Positions 35,422-43,899 of a stretch of DNA of 64,000 bases are shown here, piece after piece. Source of the DNA: an uncultured Bacteroidales bacterium (GTDB lineage Bacteria; Bacteroidota; Bacteroidia; Bacteroidales; UBA932); the NCBI GenBank assembly GCA_944325435.1, contig CALVAC010000005.1:62001-126000 (forward strand), written 5' to 3'. The notes under the pieces are model-generated. The model was not told the DNA's origin. It ran no database searches and saw only the letters and a program-made list of their open reading frames with translations. Within the stretch, counting starts at the first letter, position 1. The number at the start of each line of letters is the position of its first letter. The translations under genes and the position numbers were made by a program.

Positions 35422-35506
35422 ATACATCGCACCGCTACAACCGCCTACCCTTGCTACCTTCCGGTCCTGGGGGATTCAGCAGGAGCTGGTCGTGTATGAC
35501 TTACCC
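35411..35506 (-). ncRNA. ffs: Small SRP RNA (4.5S-type)
   Basis: Read on the minus strand, the ~96-base RNA begins GGGTAAG and ends CTTACCC, closing a terminal stem. Its apical domain carries the conserved AGGACCGGAAGGTAGCAAGGG Ffh-binding loop. The transcript would end in a run of six T (35405-35410). A full -33/-7 promoter lies upstream, with the -7 box 5 bases from the first G. It is the RNA scaffold of the signal recognition particle for co-translational membrane targeting. The 3' stem overlaps the last codons of the convergent kinase-fusion gene. Confidence 0.95.
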
Positions 35507-35510
35507 GTTG

Positions 35511-35541
35511 CAAAGGTATATCAAATTTTCTTTCCTGCAAA
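35511..35541 (-). promoter_or_regulatory. Promoter of the SRP RNA
   Basis: TTTG at 35538-35541, 19 bases, then TACCTTTG at 35511-35518, all on the minus strand. This is an exact match to the Bacteroidota consensus, and the RNA 5' end fixes the transcription start at 35506. Confidence 0.9.
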
Positions 35542-35583
35542 ATATATCTGCTGTTTCCTTGACACTGCGTCCTGGAATGGGGC

Positions 35584-36063
35584 TCATTTCCCGAGACTGT
35601 CGAAGATAAGAGGCAGGATGTCATCCACCCTGGAGAATTTCCAGATCTTTTCCGCTCCCACGAGGATGATGGCGATGGGATGGCCTCCTCTGGACTGGTA
35701 TTCTGCCATTACCTGTCGGCAGGCTCCGCACGGGGTGGCAGGCTCCCTGCAGAGCGCCCCTCCGGAGGAAGCGGCTATCGCGATTGTATCCATAGGGATG
35801 TCAGGATATCTGGCCGCCGCATAGAACATCGCTGTCCGTTCCGCGCACAGGCCTGACGGATATGCGATGTTTTCCTGGTTCGATCCGGTGACCACGGTCC
35901 CGTCATCCAGCCTTATCGCTGCACCGACATTGAATCCGGAATATGGAGCATACGAATTTCCTGTGGCTTCCACGGCTTCATGAGCCAGTTCCCGGTCTTC
36001 AGCCGACAGTTCATCCAGACTGCCGTATTCTGTGTAGCTTATGTTTATTTCCTTCCTGTCCAT
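35584..36063 (-). CDS. cdd: Cytidine deaminase
   Basis: Deaminates cytidine and deoxycytidine in pyrimidine salvage. The ATG at 36063 gives 159 residues starting MDRKEI; an ATG at 36084 adds seven. It has SYAPYSGFNVGAA, the catalytic CAERTA (the C(H)AE motif with Cys as zinc ligand and Glu as proton shuttle) and PCGACRQ with the remaining two zinc cysteines. This three-Cys site is that of the tetrameric, short CDA type. Divergent from mnmA. Confidence 0.94.
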   Translation of the reverse strand: MDRKEINISYTEYGSLDELSAEDRELAHEAVEATGNSYAPYSGFNVGAAIRLDDGTVVTGSNQENIAYPSGLCAERTAMFYAAARYPDIPMDTIAIAASSGGALCREPATPCGACRQVMAEYQSRGGHPIAIILVGAEKIWKFSRVDDILPLIFDSLGK

Positions 36064-36151
36064 TGCATTTTTGTTTAATGTCATTGTATCATGAAGGCCT
36101 CATTTGTCCCACGGTCCGTCCGCACCCGTTGCTATGGTTGCGGAACTTGAC

Positions 36152-36159
36152 TATATTTG
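36152..36159 (+). promoter_or_regulatory. Possible -7 box for mnmA
   Basis: TATATTTG matches TAnnTTTG, about 100 bases before the first mnmA ATG. No convincing -33 element is seen. Confidence 0.4.
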
Positions 36160-36256
36160 CAGCCGCGACTGTTTTGTGGCGAAGCCAAATATACGAAAAA
36201 TAAATTGAAACCCTGCAAGTATCGGGACACGGACTGAATGGTGCCGGTACACCTGA

Positions 36257-37729
36257 ATGCAGGATAAGGGGACATCCGGAATGGAGAATAATGATATGTC
36301 TGGTATGGAAAACAAGGATATAAGGGTATGCGTGGGATTGAGCGGTGGAGTGGATTCGAGCGTGGCCGCCCTGCTTCTCAAGCGGCAGGGCTATGATGTG
36401 TTTGCCCTGTTCATGCAGAACTGGAACGATGCTTCGACCACCCTGCACGGAGACTGCGAATGGGAGGAGGACAGGTTTGTCGCCGAGATGGTGGCAAGGA
36501 AGATCGGAATACCGTTCTATTTCGTCGACCTGAGCAAGGAGTACCGCAAGAGGGTTGTCGACTATATGTTCGAGGAATATTCCAGAGGCCGTACCCCTAA
36601 TCCGGATGTGCTGTGCAACAGGGAGATAAAGTTCGATGCGTTTCTGAAATGCGCGTTGAAGCTCGGTGCGGATATGGTCGCGACAGGACACTATTGCAGG
36701 AAGGAACTGTGTGTGGACAGAAGCGGGCAGCCTGTACAGGATGCGGCCGGCCGGCCGGTCTACAGGCTCCTGGCAGGATCCGATCCCGACAAGGACCAGA
36801 GCTATTTCCTCTGCCAGCTCAACCAGGAGCAGCTGTCCAGAGCGCTTTTCCCGATAGGGGACATCGTCAAGCCGGAGGTCAGACGGCTTGCCCGGGAGGC
36901 TGACCTTCCCTCGGCCGACAAGAAGGATTCCCAGGGTATATGCTTTATAGGCAAGGTGGATCTGCCGACTTTCCTCCAGCAGGTGCTCCGGCCGGCAGAG
37001 GGAGATGTGGTCGAGGTCTATGATGCCTATTATGCTGTTAACGGGCATTACCGTTTCTGTCAGGATGTCCTGCGCTCCCTGTATAGGGTTGACTGTGATG
37101 AAGCGTCCGGTGCAGGCGGTGCGGAAGTCCGGCCAGCCGGTGATGATCCGGTCTGTGCAAAGACGGTGCACTATGATCAGGACAGGATAGCGGCCTTGCC
37201 GGATGAGCAGCTGGTCCGGCTTTCTGAGCCGGTAAGGTATGACATAGCGTTCGAGACCGAGACCTACCGGAGCGGGAAGAGGCATATAAAGAAGACGAGA
37301 TACAGGGAAAACCCTTTCGGAAAAATAGTCGGCAGGCACGATGGGGCGCAGTTCTACACTGTCGGACAGCGTAAGGGGCTTAATATCGGCGGACACAGGG
37401 AACCGCTATTTGTGATAGATACGGATGTGGAGAAGAATATCATTTATGTCGGGGAAGGCGGGTCCCACAAGGGACTGTACCGAAGCTGCCTCAGGATAAT
37501 GCCCGAGGATATACACTGGATACACGGGGACCTGGAGATGAGTCTTGGGGAGATCCGCCGTTACCGTGTGAGAATCCGCTACCGTCAACCGTTGCAGGAT
37601 GCCTTTCTTGTCAGGCGGGCATCCGGAATGTTCATCCTTTTCGACAGGCCTCAGCGGGGAATCACTTCAGGGCAGTTCGCCGTATGGTATGACGGGGATG
37701 AACTGTGCGGTTCAGGCCCTATAGCCTAG
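36257..37729 (+). CDS. mnmA: tRNA 2-thiouridylase MnmA with a large internal insert
   Basis: Thiolates U34 of Lys, Glu and Gln tRNAs. 490 residues against ~360-390 usual. The PP-loop SGGVDSSVA (29-37), LFMQNWN, the first catalytic Cys in PDVLCNREIKFD (C120), TGHYCR, DKDQSYFL and the second Cys in GICFIGKVDLPTF (C229) are all present. After PAEGDVVEV (~254) there are about 100 extra residues before GKIVGRHDGAQFYTVGQRKGL (356 onwards), where most MnmA proteins have only a few. The insert includes SGKRHIKKTRYR. Several in-frame starts exist (36257, 36281, 36296, 36305), created by a small tandem repeat of ATGGAnAAnAAnGATAT. Confidence 0.92.
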   Translation: MQDKGTSGMENNDMSGMENKDIRVCVGLSGGVDSSVAALLLKRQGYDVFALFMQNWNDASTTLHGDCEWEEDRFVAEMVARKIGIPFYFVDLSKEYRKRVVDYMFEEYSRGRTPNPDVLCNREIKFDAFLKCALKLGADMVATGHYCRKELCVDRSGQPVQDAAGRPVYRLLAGSDPDKDQSYFLCQLNQEQLSRALFPIGDIVKPEVRRLAREADLPSADKKDSQGICFIGKVDLPTFLQQVLRPAEGDVVEVYDAYYAVNGHYRFCQDVLRSLYRVDCDEASGAGGAEVRPAGDDPVCAKTVHYDQDRIAALPDEQLVRLSEPVRYDIAFETETYRSGKRHIKKTRYRENPFGKIVGRHDGAQFYTVGQRKGLNIGGHREPLFVIDTDVEKNIIYVGEGGSHKGLYRSCLRIMPEDIHWIHGDLEMSLGEIRRYRVRIRYRQPLQDAFLVRRASGMFILFDRPQRGITSGQFAVWYDGDELCGSGPIA

Positions 37730-37792
37730 GCCGCCGGAAATATATTTTACTGAATTCTATACCAGATTTACGGTTTGTCGTCCGGTATGGCC

Positions 37793-37821
37793 TTGCTGTT
37801 TTCCTGCTTTTTATAATTTTG
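37793..37821 (+). promoter_or_regulatory. Promoter of the TonB-dependent receptor gene
   Basis: TTG at 37793-37795, 18 bases, TAATTTTG at 37814-37821. It lies inside the long open frame that starts at 37705 and supports initiation at 37846 or 37849. Confidence 0.6.
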
Positions 37822-37845
37822 TCCCCGAAATTGAATGAGTCGGAT

Positions 37846-39837
37846 ATGATGGTCAAGAAAAGTTTGATGGGCCTGGCCTGTCTGGCAGGTCTGGCGATGC
37901 CGTGCGGACTTGGAGCGTATTGTGCAGCTCCTGAAAAAGAAGAGGCCGCAGCTGTCCATTCTCCTGAACCGGAAGATGAGGCAGCCTTCACAATAGATGA
38001 AAAGAAACCGATAGATGAGGCTGTGGTGACCGGAACGAGGAATGCCACTGGCATAAGGCATCTCCCGTTTACAGTCACTGTGATCGACCGTCAGCAGATA
38101 GAGCAGGCCCACGAGGTGTCACTGCTGCCTGTATTGTCGGAGCAGGTGCCCGGTCTGTTCGTCACACAGAGGGCGATGATGGGATACGGGGTCTCGGAAG
38201 GCTCGGCAGGTGGCATATCGATGCGCGGGCTGGGTGGAGGCTCCGGGAGGATGATGGTCCTGATTGACGGCCATCCCCAGTATATGGGACTTATGGGGCA
38301 TCCGATATCCGATGCATACCAGTCGTTCCTGGCGGACCGGGTGGAGGTGCTCAGGGGGCCGGCATCGATGCTCTATGGATCCAATGCTATGGGAGGGGTC
38401 ATCAATATTGTCACCAGAAGAATGTCGGAAGACGGGATGAAGACGAATGCACATATAGGGTACGGCTCCTATAACACTCTGGAGACGGAAGTGACGAATA
38501 TGGCCCATAAGAAGGGATTCTCAAGCGTGGTGAGCGTTTCGTACAACCGTACTGACGGTCACAGGCCGGATATGGATTTCGGGCAGTACGGCGGATATGC
38601 CCGGCTCGGCTATGAATTTTCTGATGCCTGGGATATTTCGGCGGATGTGAACGTGACGCATTTCAACGCATCCAACCCAGGGACAGTCAGCAGTCCCATA
38701 CTTGATGCGGACCAGAGTGTTACAAGAGGGATGACATCTGCCAGACTGTCCAACGACTATGGAAAGACATCCGGAGCGGTCAGTTTCTTCTATAACTGGG
38801 GAGACCATCATATCAATGATGGATATGAGCCGGCCAAAGGGGAAAGTCCACTTGACTATCGCTATCGTTCGGTGGACAATATGATGGGGATATCCTTGTA
38901 TCAGAGCGTGCAGATGTTCAAGGGCAACAGGTTTACCGCAGGTGTCGACTGGTACCGTTTCGGAGGAAATGCGTGGAATGATGTGGCTGACCCTGCAACC
39001 GGTGCGCTGACAGGAGAGACAAGGCCTATTCAGGGGCTGGAGAACGGAGGGAATATTATCCAGCATGAGATTGCAGGTTATGTTGATTTCCGTCAGAATT
39101 TCGGCCGGTGGCTGACTCTGGATGCAGGACTGCGTGTGGACCACCATTCCCGTGTGGGTACCGAGTGGGTGCCGCAGGCGGGGCTCTCGTTCCACCTGCC
39201 TCATTCAATGGAAATCAAGCTCTCTGCAGCAAAAGGCTTCCGTTATCCGACTGTCAGGGAAATGTATATGTTCCCGCCAAGGAACGCTGACCTGAAGGCC
39301 GAAAGGATATGGAACTATGAACTGGTGTTTTCCCAGACACTGCTTGACGGTGCCCTGGAATATGGGGTGAATGTATTCTATATAGATGCGGACAATATCA
39401 TAATGACGACAAGGGTGGATGGCAGGCCGCTCAATGTCAATTCCGGTCAGCTTGACAATGCTGGAGTCGAACTGCAGGCTGCATACAGGATTTCGGACAG
39501 CTGGTCTGCGGATGCCAATTACAGCTATCTCAATATGAAGAATCCTGTCATTGCGGCTCCCGAGCACAAGGCGTACATCGGCGCATCTTTCACTGAAGGC
39601 CGCTGGCGCATTTCCACTGGCCTGCAGTATATCCACGGACTGTACACTGCCGTGTCCCCTGATCCCGTGCAGAAAGAGAACTTCCTGCTCTGGAATCTGC
39701 GGGCGAGCGTCCGCCTGACAGGATGGCTGAGCTTCTTTGCCAAGGGAGACAACCTCCTTGCCCAGCAATATGAGATAAACGCCGGTTTCCCGATGCCGGG
39801 TGCGACATTCATCGGAGGGTTCGACATTTCGCTGTAG
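37846..39837 (+). CDS. TonB-dependent outer-membrane receptor
   Basis: About 663 residues from the ATG at 37846. A signal peptide (VKKSLMGLACLAGLAMPCGLGAYC, cleaved near YCA) precedes a short acidic linker. The plug domain follows (IDEAVVTGTRNATGIRHLPF, a TonB-box-like EAVVTGTR, LPVLSEQVPGLFV, MRGLGGGSGRMMVLIDGHPQ, VEVLRGPASMLYGSNAMGGVINIVT split by normal spacing). The C-terminal beta-barrel ends in F-D-I-S-L. There is no carboxypeptidase-regulatory domain and no SusD partner, so it is of the siderophore/cobalamin/haem class rather than SusC. Substrate unknown; no riboswitch or Fur-like site was recognised. Confidence 0.9.
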   Translation: MMVKKSLMGLACLAGLAMPCGLGAYCAAPEKEEAAAVHSPEPEDEAAFTIDEKKPIDEAVVTGTRNATGIRHLPFTVTVIDRQQIEQAHEVSLLPVLSEQVPGLFVTQRAMMGYGVSEGSAGGISMRGLGGGSGRMMVLIDGHPQYMGLMGHPISDAYQSFLADRVEVLRGPASMLYGSNAMGGVINIVTRRMSEDGMKTNAHIGYGSYNTLETEVTNMAHKKGFSSVVSVSYNRTDGHRPDMDFGQYGGYARLGYEFSDAWDISADVNVTHFNASNPGTVSSPILDADQSVTRGMTSARLSNDYGKTSGAVSFFYNWGDHHINDGYEPAKGESPLDYRYRSVDNMMGISLYQSVQMFKGNRFTAGVDWYRFGGNAWNDVADPATGALTGETRPIQGLENGGNIIQHEIAGYVDFRQNFGRWLTLDAGLRVDHHSRVGTEWVPQAGLSFHLPHSMEIKLSAAKGFRYPTVREMYMFPPRNADLKAERIWNYELVFSQTLLDGALEYGVNVFYIDADNIIMTTRVDGRPLNVNSGQLDNAGVELQAAYRISDSWSADANYSYLNMKNPVIAAPEHKAYIGASFTEGRWRISTGLQYIHGLYTAVSPDPVQKENFLLWNLRASVRLTGWLSFFAKGDNLLAQQYEINAGFPMPGATFIGGFDISL

Positions 39838-39928
39838 CCTATGCAGTGTGGAGACAGATATCGGTTCTGCCGATAGCACCTATCGGAAATTTCCTTTCCA
39901 GCCGCTTTGCCGTTACCGGAGGAGCGGC

Positions 39929-39936
39929 TATTTTTG
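39929..39936 (+). promoter_or_regulatory. -7 box for the small-protein/ThrE-like operon
   Basis: TATTTTTG, 25 bases before the ATG at 39962. Confidence 0.55.
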
Positions 39937-39961
39937 CACCCGTTTTAAAAGTCAGGGTATT

Positions 39962-40138
39962 ATGGATATGCAAATGGTAATCTGGGTGGCCGTTCTGGCC
40001 GCAGTGGCAGTAGTTATGCTTTTCAGGACTTTCAGCAAGGCCGGCGAGAAAGTGGCAGGCAATGACCATATCTTCGATGAGGAGACCGGACAGAGGGTGA
40101 ACAACTGGAAATATATCACTGAAGATGATGGGGAATAG
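39962..40138 (+). CDS. 58-residue single-pass membrane protein
   Basis: A 58-residue protein with one membrane helix (MVIWVAVLAAVAVVMLF) and a basic then acidic cytoplasmic tail (RTFSKAGEKVAGNDHIFDEETGQ). The start at 39962 follows a promoter box by 25 bases; the longer frame from 39800 overlaps the receptor gene and is not supported. Its 3' end overlaps the start of the ThrE-like gene by 14 bases, so the two are probably translationally coupled. Function unknown; a small accessory subunit of the exporter is an inference from the overlap. Confidence 0.7.
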   Translation: MDMQMVIWVAVLAAVAVVMLFRTFSKAGEKVAGNDHIFDEETGQRVNNWKYITEDDGE

Positions 40139-40934
40139 TCTCTCTGCCGGACAGCAAGGAGGCGGGTCTCATGCCACAGTGAAGGAGGCCTGCGTCTTTC
40201 TTTCGGAATATGCTTCCGCCCTGCTCGGCTGCGGGGCGACCTGTATCCGGATAGAGAAGAACGTGCACCGGATGGCGGAGACTGTAGGAGTTGACTATTC
40301 GATGACCATTATGCCCGCGACAGTGCAGATGACTGTCTGGGACAAGGACAGGAAGCATTCTTACAGCAACATACAGAAGATCCGCAAGTCAGGCACAAGT
40401 TTCAACATCAATACGCAGCTTAGCCGGCTGAGCTGGGAACTGCACGATGGGAAGGTCACCTTCAGCGAAGCCGTGTGCAAAATGGATAGGATACTGCAGA
40501 CCCGTCCTGAGAACAGATGGCTGGTCCTTGCTCTGGCATCTGTGGCGAACGCTTCTTTCTGCAGGCTGTTCGGAGGTGATTTCATCTCGATGGGGATAGT
40601 CTTCATCGCGACTTTGGTAGGATTCAGGATAAGGCAGATGATGCTTGAGGACAAGATAGACATAAGGCTCGCGTTCGTGTGTGCATCGTTCGTATCTTCC
40701 GTAATCGCTTCGGCAGGATATGTCTTCGGCTGGGGGACGACACCGGAGATAGCCCTCGGTACAAGTGTCCTGTATCTGGTTCCGGGAGTGCCTTATCTCA
40801 ATTCAATGAGTGACCTCCTGGATGGACATTACATAAGTTTTCTGAGCAGGTTCCTGGATGCGACGGTCCTGACGGTATGTCTGTCTGCCGGATTGTGCGG
40901 AGGATTTCTGGTGATGAACCTCAGGTGGTTCTGA
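40125..40934 (+). CDS. ThrE-like exporter, N-terminal (DUF1212) subunit
   Basis: 269 residues. The soluble N-terminal half carries the ThrE active-site-like segment (LLGCGATCIRIEKNVHRMAE, MPATVQMTVWD). The C-terminal half has about five membrane helices (LVLALASVANASFCRLF, ISMGIVFIATLVGF, LAFVCASFVSSVIASAGYVF, IALGTSVLYLVPGVPYLN, LTVCLSAGLCGGFLVM). In many bacteria ThrE (threonine/serine exporter) is split into this subunit and a small second one, here encoded at 41042. Substrate is inferred. Confidence 0.87.
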   Translation: MMGNSLSAGQQGGGSHATVKEACVFLSEYASALLGCGATCIRIEKNVHRMAETVGVDYSMTIMPATVQMTVWDKDRKHSYSNIQKIRKSGTSFNINTQLSRLSWELHDGKVTFSEAVCKMDRILQTRPENRWLVLALASVANASFCRLFGGDFISMGIVFIATLVGFRIRQMMLEDKIDIRLAFVCASFVSSVIASAGYVFGWGTTPEIALGTSVLYLVPGVPYLNSMSDLLDGHYISFLSRFLDATVLTVCLSAGLCGGFLVMNLRWF

Positions 40935-41041
40935 TTCCGTACCGATATGGTGCAGGGATGGATTTCATCCTGTCGCCATTCGGGGGTTCAAAATGCGTTT
41001 ATCACGAGAAGCCGGACTGGCTTCATTAGATTTAAGGTATT

Positions 41042-41527
41042 ATGGATATTTTTTTCGGGGCTTTGCAGGACGCTTTCTTTGCCGCCATCGCATCTGTGGG
41101 ATTCGCGAGTATAAGCAATCCTCCGCACAGGATATATCCCGTCTGCGCCGGGATTGCCGCAGCGGGACATTCTCTCAGGTATGTGCTTATGAATGCCTTG
41201 GGGATGCATCTTGTCCTTGCGAGCCTGTGTGCAGCGACGGTCATCGGTCTTCTTGCAGTGTTCCTGGCTCCACGGACAAAGGCTCCGGCCGAGGCTGTCT
41301 CCTTTCCTGCGCTTCTTCCGATGATTCCGGGAATGTATGCCTACAGGACTTTCCAGAATCTCATACTTTGTCTTACCGGAGGTGAGGCGGAGTTCCATCA
41401 TTATTTCTATCTTTGCGGTTCAAACGGGCTTACCTGTCTGGCGGTGCTGCTGATGATGGCTATCGGAGTGACTATACCGATATTCATTTTCAAGCGGATT
41501 TCATTCAGGGCGACCCGGCAGATCTGA
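41042..41527 (+). CDS. ThrE-like exporter, C-terminal (ThrE_2/DUF3815) subunit
   Basis: 161 residues with four or five membrane helices and the conserved segment FPALLPMIPGMYAYRTFQNLI, the second half of the ThrE gate. It completes the exporter with the gene at 40125, 107 bases upstream. A LysR regulator starts 4 bases after its stop and may control it. Confidence 0.87.
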   Translation: MDIFFGALQDAFFAAIASVGFASISNPPHRIYPVCAGIAAAGHSLRYVLMNALGMHLVLASLCAATVIGLLAVFLAPRTKAPAEAVSFPALLPMIPGMYAYRTFQNLILCLTGGEAEFHHYFYLCGSNGLTCLAVLLMMAIGVTIPIFIFKRISFRATRQI

Positions 41528-41531
41528 CTGT

Positions 41532-42434
41532 ATGGAACTGAGACAGCTGAAATATTTCGTCAAGGCGGCAGAGACCTTGAATTTTTCGGAGGCGGCAAAG
41601 GCCATGTATGTGACCCAGAGTACATTGTCCCAGCAGGTCCGCCAGCTGGAGGATGAGATAGGTATACTGCTGTTCGAGCGGTCCAGCCACAATGTCATCC
41701 TTACCGAGGCCGGGCAGGAGATGCTGCCGTACGCCATAGAAGCTATCCACAGCGCAGCAAGCTGCGTGGACAGGATCAACGACCTCAAGCAGATGCTGAC
41801 AGGTACGTTGAGGATAGGAGTCACCTATACCTTTATCCCTATCCTGACCGAGACGGTGGATGAATTCATGAAATGCTATCCGGCAGTGAAGATGGATATC
41901 TGCTGCAAGCCGATGGAGGAACTGATGCAGATGCTGGAGAGGCGGGAGGTGGATTTTGTCCTGGCTTTCAAGCCCACAAGACGCTATCCGGACATCAATT
42001 CATATACACTGTTCTACAACCGTCTTTCTGCAATAGTGCGCGCCGGACATCCTGTGGCTGATATGAGGTCCATTACCCTCAAGGACCTTGCTTCATACAA
42101 TCTGATTATGCCTGCCCGTGGACTGCAGTCCAGGAATGCGTTCGAGGCCATTCCGTCGAGAGCGGACTATGAGTTTACGGTACGGGCAGAGCTGAATGAG
42201 GTGAATGTCCTTCTCCAGCTTGTGCGCAAGAGCAATCTTGTCTCTGTACTGTCAGAGGCAACAATACACAATGAACCTTTCCTGAAAGCGATACCGATTG
42301 ATGCCCCAGGGAGTGAAATGGAGGGTTGCGTGCACGTTCTGAAGAACACCTACAGGAAGCGTTCCGCCCACGAGTTCATCCGGCTGCTCAACTCCTCTTC
42401 CGCAGTCTCCGAATACCGTACCGCTTCTCTGTAG
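41532..42434 (+). CDS. LysR-family transcriptional regulator
   Basis: 300 residues. The N-terminal winged helix-turn-helix (MELRQLKYFVKAAETLNFSE, AAKAMYVTQSTLSQQVRQLE, LFERSSHNVILTEAG) is classical LysR. The C-terminal periplasmic-binding-like domain covers ~90-290. It starts 4 bases after the exporter subunit, in the same operon, so an amino-acid-type effector controlling the exporter is a reasonable guess. It is the last backbone gene before the mobile element. Confidence 0.92.
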   Translation: MELRQLKYFVKAAETLNFSEAAKAMYVTQSTLSQQVRQLEDEIGILLFERSSHNVILTEAGQEMLPYAIEAIHSAASCVDRINDLKQMLTGTLRIGVTYTFIPILTETVDEFMKCYPAVKMDICCKPMEELMQMLERREVDFVLAFKPTRRYPDINSYTLFYNRLSAIVRAGHPVADMRSITLKDLASYNLIMPARGLQSRNAFEAIPSRADYEFTVRAELNEVNVLLQLVRKSNLVSVLSEATIHNEPFLKAIPIDAPGSEMEGCVHVLKNTYRKRSAHEFIRLLNSSSAVSEYRTASL

Positions 42435-42545
42435 GCACCTTGCTGCCCTCTATAAATGCTGTCAGAATGATTCTTCACATCCGGGAGATTCGGTGCGTTT
42501 CAAAGGTGTGTCCATCTCCTGGGACTTGATCTGCAGGAATCATAA

Positions 42546-42553
42546 AAATATTT
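42546..42553. repeat. Left target-site duplication (AAATATTT)
   Basis: AAATATTT abuts the left terminal inverted repeat and is repeated exactly at 48671-48678. Eight bases is the duplication length known for IS1595-family elements. The octamer is itself a palindrome, so it also extends the apparent inverted repeat. Confidence 0.75.
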
Positions 42554-42580
42554 CACACTTATATACTTTAATGTACCAAC
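42554..42580 (+). repeat. Left terminal inverted repeat, 27 bp
   Basis: Identical, base for base, to the reverse complement of 48644-48670. With the palindromic flanking octamer and one more base the match runs to 36 bp (42545-42580). Confidence 0.93.
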
Positions 42581-42611
42581 ACTAAAAATAAGTTAAAAGT
42601 TATAAGCATTC

Positions 42612-42650
42612 TCCCACATTACATGCAAATGGTTTGTGGGATTTTATTTT
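42612..42650 (+). terminator. Hairpin with T-rich tail before the repeat-protein gene
   Basis: TCCCACA (42612-42618) pairs with TGTGGGA (42635-42641), followed by TTTTATTTT. It lies ~55 bases upstream of the gene at 42704 and would stop read-through from outside the element, or act as an attenuator. Confidence 0.55.
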
Positions 42651-42703
42651 CATGCTAAGATACTGCCATTTATACATATACTACAAATTAAAATTCAATT
42701 AAA

Positions 42704-43888
42704 ATGGCTAAATCAATTAAATTGACTGACAGCACAATCTCTGTAACTTATTCAGAACTTGTGCAATTGCGGGATTTGGGAGTCCTCTATCCCGGAGCGA
42801 CATATCGGATTACGGACTACCAGTGTTCAAGTTCAGATGACGATACATCTGTTGCAAGCAACAAATTCGACATTCTTGTAAAGGCAATAGATACAGACAA
42901 ATTGTCAGAACATTGCCGTGCATTGCGGAATGCATCTGACTCATATTTCCCAGAGGAAACCAATTTCGAGGCTTGGGAAATTTGGTACTGCCTTGACAAT
43001 GATACCACAAGATTCAATTGGGCATCAACAAGTGGCAAGGGTGTCATATATCGGCTCATTGACGAGTTCGGCAACGACTGTCCATACGATTTCAAAAACA
43101 TAATGTTCAAACGAACTGCATCATGGTTTTCATCACGCGAAGATTGGTGTACCAATGTTCTTGGCAGCACACCAACCAGTGACAGACTATTCTATACATT
43201 TTCATTGGTTTCTGACACATCTTCTGAAGATTTGTCAACTAAACAAGCCAACTATAACGGAACAAAATATCTTAAGTTCTATGAAAACAAGATTGAACCG
43301 TATTACAATGGCACAACCCAAAGTTTGAACAATAATGTCTTCATATTGAAGACAATTGCCCAAAATGGCTGCTACCACAACACCTTTGGGACCAACTGCT
43401 ACTCCAACACCTTTGGGACCTACTGCTACTCCAACACCTTTGGGACCAACTGCTACTCCAACACCTTTGGGACCAACTGCTACCACAACACCTTTGAGAA
43501 CTACTGCCACTCCAACACCTTTGGGAACTACTGCGACTCCAATACCTTTGGGAACAACTGCTACTCCAACACCTTTGGGAACAACTGCTACTCCAATACC
43601 TTTGGGAACAGCTGCTACTCCAACACCTTTGGGAGAACAAGCACATCACTACAAAGTTATTGCAGGTTCAGCTGTTTTGAGGATGGGGTACAATATATTT
43701 ACTTCTATACTACACAGACGACATCAAGTTCTAACTATTTGCAAAACATAACAATACACCGAGGAGTAAAAGGTTCATCAAGTTTAAGCAGGAAGACAAT
43801 ATCGGTAACAGAAGTGAACAAATCCTACAACAGAGAATACGGAAACAACGCCTCTGGAACATTGGTAAACTGGGTTGCTAACGCATAA
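42704..43888 (+). CDS. CYSNTFG-repeat (predicted beta-helix) protein
   Basis: 394 residues with no signal peptide. The N-terminal ~210 residues (SIKLTDSTISVTYSELVQL, YPGATYRITDYQ) form a non-repetitive domain. Residues 221-310 are exactly ten 9-residue repeats of consensus NCYSNTFGx, each with one Cys and an Asn-Thr-Phe-Gly turn. This periodicity suggests a narrow right-handed solenoid with stacked Cys, Asn and Phe ladders. The last ~80 residues are Ser/Thr-rich. Similar repeats are, from memory, found in Bacteroidales phage and mobile-element proteins, so a tail-fibre-like or surface role is possible; not verifiable here. AT-rich composition. Followed by a small gene after 11 bases. Confidence 0.75.
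   Translation: MAKSIKLTDSTISVTYSELVQLRDLGVLYPGATYRITDYQCSSSDDDTSVASNKFDILVKAIDTDKLSEHCRALRNASDSYFPEETNFEAWEIWYCLDNDTTRFNWASTSGKGVIYRLIDEFGNDCPYDFKNIMFKRTASWFSSREDWCTNVLGSTPTSDRLFYTFSLVSDTSSEDLSTKQANYNGTKYLKFYENKIEPYYNGTTQSLNNNVFILKTIAQNGCYHNTFGTNCYSNTFGTYCYSNTFGTNCYSNTFGTNCYHNTFENYCHSNTFGNYCDSNTFGNNCYSNTFGNNCYSNTFGNSCYSNTFGRTSTSLQSYCRFSCFEDGVQYIYFYTTQTTSSSNYLQNITIHRGVKGSSSLSRKTISVTEVNKSYNREYGNNASGTLVNWVANA
43364..43633 (+). repeat. 27-bp tandem repeat array, 10 units, in-frame
   Basis: Ten contiguous 27-bp units encode residues 221-310 of the CYSNTFG protein. Units are near-identical (core TGCTACTCCAACACCTTTGG) and always in frame, so copy number could vary by slippage without breaking the gene. 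Confidence 0.93.
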
Positions 43889-43899
43889 ACAACAACAAT

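Noticed and set aside
37846..39837. SusC-type glycan importer
   Set aside because: It lacks the N-terminal carboxypeptidase-regulatory-like domain, is ~660 rather than ~1000 residues, and has no SusD neighbour.
39800..39961. Long form (112 residues) of the small membrane protein
   Set aside because: The upstream part overlaps the receptor gene in another frame, crosses the TATTTTTG promoter box and has no protein-like composition.
43364..43633. CRISPR-like array of regular repeats
   Set aside because: The 27-bp units are contiguous with no spacers, keep the reading frame of a single protein, and have no cas genes nearby.
43356..43751. Thr/Pro-rich 131-residue frame across the repeat array
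   Set aside because: It is the out-of-frame reading of the same 27-bp repeats. Its own start has no promoter or leader, and the CYSNTFG frame continues on both sides with normal domains.
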